A stretch of 64,000 nt of DNA from Pseudonocardiaceae bacterium. GTDB lineage: Bacteria > Actinomycetota > Actinomycetes > Mycobacteriales > Pseudonocardiaceae. Of the stretch, positions 53,413 to 61,486 are shown piece by piece. Numbering within the stretch: position 1 is the first letter of the stretch; every line of letters begins with the position of its first letter. The translations under genes were made by a program, and so were the position numbers. The stretch is from the NCBI GenBank assembly GCA_009379845.1, contig WHSZ01000006.1:1-64000 (forward strand), read 5' to 3'. A model generated the notes under the pieces. That model saw nothing but the letters and a program-made list of their open reading frames with translations, was not told where the DNA came from and did not search any database.

Positions 53413-53471
53413 GTCCTTCCGCCCCGTGCAGGGCAATCCGTCAACCAAAGTCTATATCCGCCATCCCAAGG

Positions 53472-53489
53472 AAAACGTACACACGTCCG
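53472..53489. promoter_or_regulatory. TetR-regulon site 2 (DUF485/symporter operon), weak
   Basis: AAAACG-TACACA-CGTCCG matches 9 of the 12 fixed positions of CGAACG-N6-CGTTCG and lies 12 bases before the DUF485 start. It is the weakest of the six sites, supported mainly by its position. Confidence 0.4.
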
Positions 53490-53501
53490 TTGGAGGTTCT
53501 G

Positions 53502-53861
53502 ATGGATCGACCGCTCGTCACCGATGCCGAGACGGCAGCAACCGAACGGCTCCTCGCCGACCCGCGCATGACCGAACTCATCGCGGCCCGCCGGAGGTTC
53601 TTCATCTACGCCTGGAGCGCCTTTCTCACCGCGGCGGTTCTGTTCTTCGGGACGGCGGCGTTTTTCCCTCATGTGTTGTCCATCAAGATCAGTGACGGGA
53701 TCAGCCTTGGCCTCATCGGTGGCATCGGCTACGTCGCGTTGATCTTCGTCCTTACCGTGCAGTACTCGCGCCGGTCTCGCGCATGGGATGCGCTCATCTT
53801 GGGCCTGCGACACACCGCGGGCTATGACGAGCCGTCGACTCCCGCGGGCGGTGCACGATGA
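53502..53861 (+). CDS. DUF485 small membrane protein
   Basis: A 119-residue protein with two hydrophobic segments around residues 36-60 and 70-93 (RRRFFIYAWSAFLTAAVLFF at the first). DUF485 proteins are the usual small partner of acetate/solute:cation symporters. GGAGG lies 5 bases before ATG 53502. Its stop overlaps the symporter start by ATGA, as in actP-type operons. Confidence 0.8.
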   Translation: MDRPLVTDAETAATERLLADPRMTELIAARRRFFIYAWSAFLTAAVLFFGTAAFFPHVLSIKISDGISLGLIGGIGYVALIFVLTVQYSRRSRAWDALILGLRHTAGYDEPSTPAGGAR

Positions 53862-55411
53862 ACGAGCTCGCATTGACCGTCAGCATCGCGGTCGTCGCGG
53901 TCACCCTGGTCGCCACCTACTTCGCGTCGCGCCGCTCCGGTGGTACAGAGCAGTTTTGGACCGCCGGTGCCGGCTTGTCCGGCCGCACCAACGGCATCGC
54001 GATCGCCGGAGACTTCCTGTCGTCGGCGTCGTTGCTCGGCTATGCGGGCCTGACCTTCCTGTTCGGCCTCGACGGCTTCCTCTTCGCGACCGCCGCTAGC
54101 GCGATCTTCCTGATGGTGCTGTTCCTGGTCGCGGAGAAGATGCGCAACCTGGGCCGGTTCACCTTCGCCGATGCCCTCGCGTTGCGCCTGCGGGCACGGC
54201 CGGTACGTGCGGTCTCTGCGCTCTCCGCATTGTGCGTGTGTCTGTTCTACCTCCTTGCCCAGTTGGTTGGGGGAGGAGTGCTGCTGGAGACGTTGACCGG
54301 ATTGGACTTCGGCTGGGCGGTCATTATCGCCGCCGTGTTGATGCTGTGCTACGTGCTCTTCGGGGGCATGCTCGCTACAACCTGGGTGCAGGTCATCAAA
54401 GCAGCGCTGGTGATGACGCTGGTCGGGGTGCTGACGATCTTCGTTCTGGTCAGGGTCGATCCCAATCCGATCGCAGTGGTGGAGCTCGCCGTCGACAATT
54501 CGCCAAAGGGCGACGCGTTCCTCGGGCCGGGGCTAACGTTCAGCGGCCCAGGGGAACTACTGTCCATGGCGGTGGCGGTCACCCTCAGCGCCGTCGGACT
54601 TCCGCACGTCCTGATGCGATTCTTCACCGTCCCCGATGCACGACAGGCTCGACGCTCGGGAGTCTGGGCCGTCGGTCTCATCGGGGCGTTCAATCTGCTC
54701 ATTGCCTTCCTCGGACTCTCAGCGCGGGCGGTTCTCGGCGAGGAGGATGCGGCAGCGGCCGGGGAGGGCGGCAATCTCGCCCTCCCCGCGCTGGCCGAAC
54801 GGCTCGGTGGGGGTGAGGGCACGGTCGGCGGGGACCTGCTCCTCGCGATGGTCGCTGCGGTAGGGTTCGCCACCATCCTCGCCGTCACAGCTGGCCTGGT
54901 GTTGTCCGCGTCGAGCGCCGTTGCCCACGACCTCTGGTCCAATCTGTTGCGGCGTGACGAAAGGGAAGAGCCGCGTGTCGGTCGGGTCGCCGCCGTCGTT
55001 GTCGTGCTGATCGCGGTTCTCACCACATTGACGGTGGGGTCAAGTCAGAACGTCACCTTCCTGGCCACGCTGGCCACGGCCACCGCCGCCAGCGCGAACT
55101 TCCCCGTGTTGTTCCTGTCCATGGTGTGGAGCCGGATGACCACCAGGGGGGCGATTACCGGGGCGTTGACGGGGTTGATCAGCGCGGTGGTGCTGATCTT
55201 CCTTGGACCGTCGTTGTGGCCCGGTGGTCCGGAGAGTGCACCGTTCCCGTTCGCCTTCCCGGTGCTGGTGTCGGTGCCGCTCGGGTTCCTCGGTTGCTAC
55301 CTGGGCAGCGTGTGGAGCTCCGATCAGGTGGACCCGCGTGCCTTCGCGCGCGTGAAGGTGCGCTCGCTCATCGGTTCGGACCAATCTCGGACGGGAGAAC
55401 CGGATGGCTAG
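53858..55411 (+). CDS. sodium:solute symporter (ActP-like)
   Basis: A 517-residue SSS-family carrier with about 13 hydrophobic segments. It shows EQFWTAGAGLSGRTNGIAIAGDFLSSASLLGYAG (spread over residues 30-65), the family entry motif, and LPHVLMRFFTVPDA in the middle. ActP and MctC relatives carry short-chain monocarboxylates. Sitting inside an acyl-CoA catabolic regulon, it probably brings in the free acid that the acyl-CoA synthetase activates. Confidence 0.8.
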   Translation: MNELALTVSIAVVAVTLVATYFASRRSGGTEQFWTAGAGLSGRTNGIAIAGDFLSSASLLGYAGLTFLFGLDGFLFATAASAIFLMVLFLVAEKMRNLGRFTFADALALRLRARPVRAVSALSALCVCLFYLLAQLVGGGVLLETLTGLDFGWAVIIAAVLMLCYVLFGGMLATTWVQVIKAALVMTLVGVLTIFVLVRVDPNPIAVVELAVDNSPKGDAFLGPGLTFSGPGELLSMAVAVTLSAVGLPHVLMRFFTVPDARQARRSGVWAVGLIGAFNLLIAFLGLSARAVLGEEDAAAAGEGGNLALPALAERLGGGEGTVGGDLLLAMVAAVGFATILAVTAGLVLSASSAVAHDLWSNLLRRDEREEPRVGRVAAVVVVLIAVLTTLTVGSSQNVTFLATLATATAASANFPVLFLSMVWSRMTTRGAITGALTGLISAVVLIFLGPSLWPGGPESAPFPFAFPVLVSVPLGFLGCYLGSVWSSDQVDPRAFARVKVRSLIGSDQSRTGEPDG

Positions 55412-55412
55412 G

Positions 55413-55430
55413 TGTACGAATGACCGTTCG
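55413..55430. promoter_or_regulatory. TetR-regulon site 3 (biotin carboxylase operon)
   Basis: On the minus strand it reads CGAACG-GTCATT-CGTACA, 10 of 12 fixed positions. It begins right after the symporter stop (55411) and lies 18 bases before the biotin carboxylase ATG, so a separate promoter for that operon is likely here. Confidence 0.55.
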
Positions 55431-55448
55431 CTAGACGGGGAGGGGTCG

Positions 55449-57284
55449 ATGGGTGACGTGCCGGGGGAGTCGGCGGGGCATACGCGAGGAGGTTCCGGCC
55501 TGTCGAAGGTGTTGGTGGCTAACCGTGGGGAGATCGCGGTGCGGATCATCCGAACCCTGGCGGAGCAAGGCATCGCCAGTGTGGCCGTGTACTCCGATCC
55601 CGACGAGAAGGCGCTGCACGTGCGGCTCGCGGACGAGACGGTCGCGCTGGGCGGCGCGTCGTCGAGCGAGACCTACCTTGACATCGACAAGATCGTTGAC
55701 GCGGCCCGTGAGGTCGGCGCGGATGCGGTGCACCCTGGCTACGGATTTCTCGCCGAGAACGCCGATTTCGCCAGGGCGGTCACCGACGCGGGGCTGGTGT
55801 TCATCGGTCCGGACGGCGCCGCCATCGAGGTGATGGGCCAGAAGGTCGCCGCGCGTCGCGTCGCAGCGCAGGCCGAGGTGCCACAGGTGCCAGGGACGGC
55901 CGAGCCGGTCACCGACGCGGAGGAGATCCGCGCCTTCGGCGCCGAACACGGATACCCGGTCGCCGTGAAGGCTTCCTACGGTGGTGGCGGCCGTGGCATG
56001 CGAACCGTAGCCGGACCGGATGAGGCGGAGGACGCGCTGGCGGCGGCTCGGCGTGAGGCCGCGGCCGCGTTCGGCAACTCCGACGTCTACTTGGAGCGCT
56101 ACTTAGCGGCGGCCCGGCACATCGAGGTGCAGATCTTCGCCGACACCCACGGCAATGTTGTGTGGCTCGGCGACCGGGACTGCTCGGTGCAGCGGCGTCA
56201 CCAGAAGCTGGTCGAGGAGTCGCCCGCGCCGGGCCTGCCGATCGAGCTGCGCCAGCGGATGGGCGAGGCTGCAGTCCGGCTCGCGAAGGCGGTGGACTAC
56301 CTCGGCGCCGGTACCGTCGAGTACCTGGTGGAGGGCGGTCGGTTCTACTTCCTGGAGATGAACACGCGTATCCAGGTGGAGCACCCAGTCACCGAGTCGG
56401 TGCTGGGTATGGACCTGATCGCCGAGCAGCTGCGGGTCGCGGCGGGTGAACCGCTTTCGGTGCGCACTTCGGGTCCGGAGCCACGTGGCCATGCCATCGA
56501 GTGCCGGATCAACGCCGAGGACCCCACGGGTGGGTTGTTCCTGCCCAGCCCCGGTCCGATCCACCATCTGCACGTCCCAACGCGGGCCGGGGTTCGGTTC
56601 GACTCCGGTTACGAAAGCGGTGACGAGGTCGCCCCACACTACGACAGTATGATCGGGAAGCTGGTCGTCTGGGGCCCGGACCGCGACAGTGCGATCCGGA
56701 GGAGCGTGGCGGCGCTCGACGAGCTCGTCATCGACGGCGTACCTACTACGATCCCGGCCGCGAAGACCGTCCTCGCCCACCCGGACTTCGCCATGGTGGT
56801 GTTCACCACCCGGTGGCTGGAGAACACGGTGGGGTTCCCGTCGGCCGCGTCGGCGCCGGTCGATACTGGTGTCGATGACAACGCCACCGCGGGCGACTCC
56901 GACGAAGGCGGCCGGGACGAGGTCTGGGTCGGTGGTCGGCGCTACATCGTCCCGTTCTTCGGGGCCGTCGCGGGCACTCACGCGCAGGACCAGCCCGCCG
57001 CGCGACGCTCACGCGGTCAAGCGTCACGGCGCACGCCGCGGCCTGGGCGCGCCGCATCCGGTGGCTCAGGCACGGTCACCAGCCCGATGCAGGGCACCGT
57101 CATCGCCGTCAACGTCGCGGACGGGGACACGGTCGCGGCCGGACAGGTGCTCTTCGTCGTCGAGGCGATGAAGATGGAGAACCCGGTCCGCGCGACCGTC
57201 GACGGCGTGATCGGCCAGCTCGCCGTGGCGGTCGGCGACGTGGTCACCGCAGGTTCTCCGCTCGCAGTGGTGGCTGCCGCATGA
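55449..57284 (+). CDS. acyl-CoA carboxylase alpha chain (biotin carboxylase plus BCCP)
   Basis: A 611-residue chain. Biotin carboxylase N-terminal domain (KVLVANRGEIAVRIIRTL), ATP-grasp part (YGGGGRGMRTV, EMNTRIQVEHPVTE) and C-terminal domain fill residues 20-460. The last 75 residues are a biotinyl domain with VEAMKMENPV (biotin on Lys). Methylcrotonyl-, geranyl- and propionyl-CoA carboxylases share this layout. GGGGAGGGG before ATG 55449 decides the start. The beta subunit is probably the convergently located gene at 61487-63049. A methylcrotonyl-CoA-like substrate is inferred from the neighbours. Confidence 0.85.
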   Translation: MGDVPGESAGHTRGGSGLSKVLVANRGEIAVRIIRTLAEQGIASVAVYSDPDEKALHVRLADETVALGGASSSETYLDIDKIVDAAREVGADAVHPGYGFLAENADFARAVTDAGLVFIGPDGAAIEVMGQKVAARRVAAQAEVPQVPGTAEPVTDAEEIRAFGAEHGYPVAVKASYGGGGRGMRTVAGPDEAEDALAAARREAAAAFGNSDVYLERYLAAARHIEVQIFADTHGNVVWLGDRDCSVQRRHQKLVEESPAPGLPIELRQRMGEAAVRLAKAVDYLGAGTVEYLVEGGRFYFLEMNTRIQVEHPVTESVLGMDLIAEQLRVAAGEPLSVRTSGPEPRGHAIECRINAEDPTGGLFLPSPGPIHHLHVPTRAGVRFDSGYESGDEVAPHYDSMIGKLVVWGPDRDSAIRRSVAALDELVIDGVPTTIPAAKTVLAHPDFAMVVFTTRWLENTVGFPSAASAPVDTGVDDNATAGDSDEGGRDEVWVGGRRYIVPFFGAVAGTHAQDQPAARRSRGQASRRTPRPGRAASGGSGTVTSPMQGTVIAVNVADGDTVAAGQVLFVVEAMKMENPVRATVDGVIGQLAVAVGDVVTAGSPLAVVAAA

Positions 57285-58051
57285 CCACGTGGCCTGGAAT
57301 GCAACGGAGATCGGCCTTGATCACCGGAGCCGGCGGGGGACTCGGCAGCGCGATTGCTCACCGGTTCGCCGCGGACGGGCATCCGGTGGTCTGTCTCGAC
57401 ATCGAACATGCCGCCGCCGAACGCACGGCGGCCGCCCTGGTCGAGACCGGGGCGACGGCAACGGCGTACGGACTCGACATCACCAATGAGTCGGCGGTCG
57501 AGGCCATGCGCGAGTTCTTGGCCACAGTGGACATGCTGCCGCGGCTCGTCATCAACGCCGCGGGGATCCTGTACCGAGGCCAGGTGGACACCACCGACCC
57601 GGCCACCTTCCGCAGGGTGCTGGACGTGAACGTAACCGGCGCCTACACGGTGACCCGTGCCTTCGGCCCGGACCTGGTGGCGTCCGGCACCGGCCGCCTC
57701 ATCAACATCGCCTCCATCGCGGGCATGAACGGTCATCCGTTCACCGCGTACGCGACGTCGAAAGGTGCGCTCGTGAACCTCACCCGCGCGTTGGTCCTGG
57801 ACTTCTGGGGCACGGGCGTGACCGTCAACGCGATCTGCCCTGGCGCGATGGACACCCCCATGCTCAACCGATCCGCAATGGCGTCGTTCCTGCGCAAGAC
57901 CCCTACCAAGCGGGTCACCGCGCCGGACGAGGTCGCGGGTGTCTGCGCGTTCTTAGCATCGGGAGACGCCGCGAGCATCAATGGCCAGACCGTCGTCGTC
58001 GATGGCGGCGCCACCGCGGTCTTCAGCTACACCGACCAGGAGTCCTCATGA
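57281..58051 (+). CDS. short-chain dehydrogenase/reductase
   Basis: A 256-residue SDR with nucleotide loop TGAGGGLG, NAAG near residue 88, catalytic Ser in NIASIAGMNG and the YATSK Tyr-Lys pair, plus the C-terminal GGATAVFSY. It overlaps the carboxylase stop by ATGA and the lyase start by ATGA. It probably oxidises or reduces a hydroxyacyl-CoA or ketone intermediate of the same pathway. Confidence 0.8.
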   Translation: MTTWPGMQRRSALITGAGGGLGSAIAHRFAADGHPVVCLDIEHAAAERTAAALVETGATATAYGLDITNESAVEAMREFLATVDMLPRLVINAAGILYRGQVDTTDPATFRRVLDVNVTGAYTVTRAFGPDLVASGTGRLINIASIAGMNGHPFTAYATSKGALVNLTRALVLDFWGTGVTVNAICPGAMDTPMLNRSAMASFLRKTPTKRVTAPDEVAGVCAFLASGDAASINGQTVVVDGGATAVFSYTDQESS

Positions 58052-58929
58052 AGCCGTTTCGCTCCCTGCTTTTCGTGCCCGGACACAAGCCGAACTGGGT
58101 CGACAAGGCTGTCCGGGCCGGTGCGCACGCCGTTATCCTCGATCTCGAGGACGCCGTACCGGCCGGGGAGAAGGAGGCGGGCCGCGCGGCGGTGGCCGAA
58201 ACGCTCGACCGGCTCGCCGACGGGCCGACCGGCCTCGTGGTTCGGGTCAACCCGCTCGACACCGATCTGTTCGGCAAGGACATCGCCGCCGTGGTACGTC
58301 CCGGGCTGACAGCGCTTCTGGCGCCCAAGGTCTACCGGCGAGACGACATCGTCGCCTACGACGCACTCATTACTGCCGCCGAACTCGAAAACGGCATGCA
58401 ACGCGGTAGCGTCGGCCTGATCCCGTCGTTGGAGACCGCCCAGTCACTGTCCAATGTCGACGCGATCGCGTCCGCTCCGCGCGTCGTCAGCCTGATGGCG
58501 GCGGCGGCGAAGGACGCGGACATCTCGCGCGAGATCGGATTCACCTGGAGCGCCGCCGGGATGGAGACGCTGTACCTGCGCAGTAAGGTCGTGCTGGCTG
58601 CCCGTTCCGCGGGGCTCGACCACATCGTGCTGGGGCTATGGCAGCAGGTGGCCGACCTTGACGGTCTGCGCGCGTTCGCGGAGGCCAACCGCGCTCTCGG
58701 CTTCGGCGGCCAGGTGATCATTCACCCGTCACACGCCCCAATGGTGAATGAGGTTTACACACCTAGCGACGCCGAGCTCGAGCGGCTGCGCCGGCTCGTC
58801 GCCAGTTATGAGGACGGAGCCCGCGACGGGCAGGGCGCCGTCATGTTCGACGGCGAACACATCGATTTCGCCCATGTCCAGAGTGCCCGATCCATCCTGG
58901 CCGCAGCCAAGCATCCCGAGGAGAACTGA
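58048..58929 (+). CDS. HpcH/HpaI aldolase family, CitE-like acyl-CoA lyase
   Basis: A 293-residue TIM-barrel lyase beginning RSLLFVPGHKPNWVDKA, with the metal-site motif VILDLEDAVP and a later IPSLETAQSL. CitE-like enzymes cleave or form C-C bonds of malyl-, citramalyl- or 3-hydroxy-3-methylglutaryl-type CoA esters; in mycobacteria a CitE gene lies with leucine-degradation genes. Here it would split the hydrated carboxylated acyl-CoA. Overlap with the SDR gene is ATGA. Confidence 0.8.
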   Translation: MKPFRSLLFVPGHKPNWVDKAVRAGAHAVILDLEDAVPAGEKEAGRAAVAETLDRLADGPTGLVVRVNPLDTDLFGKDIAAVVRPGLTALLAPKVYRRDDIVAYDALITAAELENGMQRGSVGLIPSLETAQSLSNVDAIASAPRVVSLMAAAAKDADISREIGFTWSAAGMETLYLRSKVVLAARSAGLDHIVLGLWQQVADLDGLRAFAEANRALGFGGQVIIHPSHAPMVNEVYTPSDAELERLRRLVASYEDGARDGQGAVMFDGEHIDFAHVQSARSILAAAKHPEEN

Positions 58930-58931
58930 TC

Positions 58932-59396
58932 ATGGCTGGCTTGTATTTCGAGGAGTTCGTCGTCGGCGATATCCACCGGCACGCCGTCACCCGCACCGTC
59001 ACCGAGACCGACAACCTCCTCTTCACGACCCTCACGATGAACTCGCAGCCGCTGCACCTCGACGAGGAGTTCGCCAAGGATTCCGTGTTCGGAACCCGCA
59101 TCGTGAACTCGGTCTTCACGCTCGGGCTCGTCGCCGGCATCCACGTGAGCGACCTGACCCTCGGCACCACGCTGGGCAACCTCGGTTTCGAGGACGTGCG
59201 GTTCCCGAAACCGGTCCTGATCGGTGACACAATCCGGGTGGAGAGCGAGGTCCTCGAGAAACGGGAGTCCAACAGCCGCCCGGACACCGGGATCGTCCGG
59301 CTCGAGCATCGTGCGTTCAACCAGCGCGACGAGGTGGTCTGTACCCTGCGCCGCGCCGCGATGATAAAGCGCCGCCCGGCAGAGGTCTCCGCATGA
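58932..59396 (+). CDS. MaoC-like enoyl-CoA hydratase (1)
   Basis: A 154-residue hot-dog protein. It contains FTTLTMNSQPLHLDEEFAKDSVFGTRIVNS, the MaoC core (split at residues 30-60), with the Asp/Asn-x-His-type site in QPLHLDE. It follows the lyase after 2 bases and overlaps the next hydratase by ATGA. It should hydrate the carboxylated enoyl-CoA before cleavage. Confidence 0.8.
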   Translation: MAGLYFEEFVVGDIHRHAVTRTVTETDNLLFTTLTMNSQPLHLDEEFAKDSVFGTRIVNSVFTLGLVAGIHVSDLTLGTTLGNLGFEDVRFPKPVLIGDTIRVESEVLEKRESNSRPDTGIVRLEHRAFNQRDEVVCTLRRAAMIKRRPAEVSA

Positions 59397-59950
59397 CTCG
59401 CGCGGAAGAAGGTGCACTAGTGACCCAGTCGATCACCGTTAAGGGCAACGATGCGCCGGGTACGGCGCGGCCGAAGGTGACCGGCCAGGGCGACACATTC
59501 TGGGAGGACCTCGAGCTCGGTCACTGGCTGCGCGGACCCGGCGTGACCATTACCGATGCTCACCTCGTCCAATGGGCCGGGCTCACCGGAGACTGGGTGT
59601 CGCTGCATCTGGACGAGACGTACGCCGCTGCGGCGGGATTCGCGGGCCGGATCGTGCACGGCCCGCTGTCGCTGTCGCTCTCGCTCGGCTTGCTCACGCA
59701 AACCGGCATCTTCGGCAACGTCACGGCCTGGCTGGGCGTCGATGCGGTGCGTGCGAAGGCCCCGGTGTACATCGGCGACACCATCCACCCGCAGGCCGAG
59801 GTCGTCCTGACACGACCGGCGAGCAAACCCGGCCAGGGGATCTGGACCCTGGAGTACAGCACGGTCAACCAGCGCGGTGTGATCGCCATGACTTTCCGCA
59901 GCAGCTTCATGGTCCGATGCCGCGGCACCGAGGAACGCGGCAATGGGTGA
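59393..59950 (+). CDS. MaoC-like enoyl-CoA hydratase (2)
   Basis: A 185-residue hot-dog protein with WAGLTGDWVSLHLDETYAAAAGFAGRIVHGP (split at residues 60-90), the typical (R)-hydratase core with Asp and His. It overlaps the first MaoC gene by 4 bases and the next SDR by 8. The two copies may form a heterodimer or act on two intermediates. Confidence 0.8.
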   Translation: MTRAEEGALVTQSITVKGNDAPGTARPKVTGQGDTFWEDLELGHWLRGPGVTITDAHLVQWAGLTGDWVSLHLDETYAAAAGFAGRIVHGPLSLSLSLGLLTQTGIFGNVTAWLGVDAVRAKAPVYIGDTIHPQAEVVLTRPASKPGQGIWTLEYSTVNQRGVIAMTFRSSFMVRCRGTEERGNG

Positions 59951-60674
59951 GCGCGTCGCGGTTGTGACCGGGGCCGGTTCGGGACTGGGACGCGCCACCG
60001 CCGAACGGTTGCTCGCGCAGGGCATGCGGGTGGCCGGCTGGGACATCAGCCAGGACGGACTCGAATGGCTGTCCCAACATCCGTCGGCGTCAACGGCCGC
60101 CGTGGATGTGACCGACCCCGAACAGGTCGGCGCGGCCACCGAACAGGTGCGGTCGGCTTGGGGCCGGGTCGACTGCCTGGTCAACTCGGCGGGCATCTTC
60201 CTCGTCGGTCCGCTCGCCGAGGTGGAAACCAGCGCGGTCCGCGCGTTGTTCGACGTTAACGTCCTCGGCACGACCCTGGTCACTCAGGCCCTGATGCCCG
60301 ACCTCATCGCGTCCCGTGGTGCGGTGGTCAACCTCTCCAGCACGGTCGCATTGCGCGCCACCGCATCCAATTCCCACTACGCGGCGTCGAAGGCGGCGGT
60401 GGCCCAGCTGACCCGTTGCTGGGCGCTCGAGCTGGCGCCGCATGGAGTGCGGGTCAACGCCTTGGCCCCGGGGCCAACCAACACCGCCATCTACACCTCT
60501 GCCGGGATTGAGCCTGCCGACGTGGCGGCGCTCCTCGCCGACCGTGCCGCACGCATTCCGATGGGGAGGGCGGGCGACCCGACCGAGATCGCCCTGTGGG
60601 TAGTGCGCTTGATCGACGACGAATGGGTCACCGGGCACGTGATCCCGGTCGACGGCGGCATGTCCATCGCCTAG
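59943..60674 (+). CDS. short-chain dehydrogenase/reductase (second of the operon)
   Basis: A 243-residue SDR with TGAGSGLGRAT, the NSAG motif, NLSSTVALRAT with the catalytic Ser, and HYAASKAAV with Tyr and Lys. The end MSIA and GHVIPVDGG are typical of fabG-like proteins. It overlaps the MaoC stop by 8 bases and closes the carboxylase operon. Its substrate is unknown; a 3-hydroxyacyl-CoA is plausible. Confidence 0.8.
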   Translation: MGERVAVVTGAGSGLGRATAERLLAQGMRVAGWDISQDGLEWLSQHPSASTAAVDVTDPEQVGAATEQVRSAWGRVDCLVNSAGIFLVGPLAEVETSAVRALFDVNVLGTTLVTQALMPDLIASRGAVVNLSSTVALRATASNSHYAASKAAVAQLTRCWALELAPHGVRVNALAPGPTNTAIYTSAGIEPADVAALLADRAARIPMGRAGDPTEIALWVVRLIDDEWVTGHVIPVDGGMSIA

Positions 60675-60693
60675 CCGAGTGCCCGCGTTGCGG

Positions 60694-60711
60694 CGAACGG
60701 CTGCTCGTTCG
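60694..60711. promoter_or_regulatory. TetR-regulon site 4: perfect CGAACG-N6-CGTTCG before the TetR gene
   Basis: CGAACG-GCTGCT-CGTTCG is an exact inverted repeat, 71 bases before the TetR ATG. It is the best of the six related sites and defines the consensus. Confidence 0.7.
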
Positions 60712-60782
60712 GTATCGGGTAAACTCCTGGTCAGCAACGTTCACGAGCCCCGCAGGTCCCGTCCAAGGATCGGAGCAAACGC

Positions 60783-61412
60783 ATGCCACGCCTGGCCAAC
60801 GGCGTACGTACGCCGGACGCGATTCGCCACGCTGCGATCGAGCTGTTCTACGAACATGGCTACGAGGCCACGACGCTGCGCGAGGTCGCGGACAAGGTCG
60901 GGATCCGGGTCGGCAGCCTGTACAACCACATCGACAGCAAGGACGAACTGCTCGGCTCGATCATGCTGGGCATCATGGATGACCTGCTGGCCGCCTTCCG
61001 GCAGGCGCTGCGCGCGCACAACGACGACCCGGTCGCGTGCCTGCGATCTTGCATCGACACACACATCCGGTTCCACGCCACCCGCGCTCATGAGGTGTTC
61101 ATCGGCAACTCCGAGTTGCGGTCGCTGCCGACCAAGCAGCGTAAGCGGGTCGTGTCGAAGCGTGACCAGTACGAGAAGCTCATCAGCGGGATCCTGGAGA
61201 CCCTGTCGGAACAGGGTCTCGCCGAGGTCGTTGATGTCCGACTGCAGACCTATGCGATCGTCGCCATCGGCACGCACGTCTCGAGCTGGTACAAACCACG
61301 CGGCGGAATGTCGCTCGACGCGATTGTCGAGACCTACACGACGATGATCTTTCGCCAGCTCGGGATAAGCTCGGCGGACGCTGTGCTTCCGGCCGCCCCG
61401 GCCTCCGTCTGA
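60783..61412 (+). CDS. TetR-family regulator of the acyl-CoA catabolic block
   Basis: A 209-residue TetR protein. The helix-turn-helix is at residues 10-55 (HAAIELFYEHGYEATTLREVA then VGSLYNHIDSKDELL). The C-terminal domain (HIRFHATRAHEVFIGNSELRSL) resembles KstR2-like acyl-CoA-responsive regulators. GGAG lies 7 bases before the ATG. Six related inverted repeats precede the transcription units around it, including its own, so it is the likely repressor of the block, released by an acyl-CoA. Confidence 0.85.
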   Translation: MPRLANGVRTPDAIRHAAIELFYEHGYEATTLREVADKVGIRVGSLYNHIDSKDELLGSIMLGIMDDLLAAFRQALRAHNDDPVACLRSCIDTHIRFHATRAHEVFIGNSELRSLPTKQRKRVVSKRDQYEKLISGILETLSEQGLAEVVDVRLQTYAIVAIGTHVSSWYKPRGGMSLDAIVETYTTMIFRQLGISSADAVLPAAPASV

Positions 61413-61486
61413 TTCCTCGCCCTCAAGCCGGCAGCGGTTGAACCGGTTGCGAGGCTTCAGGGCAGCCAGGTTGATCGGGAGGGACG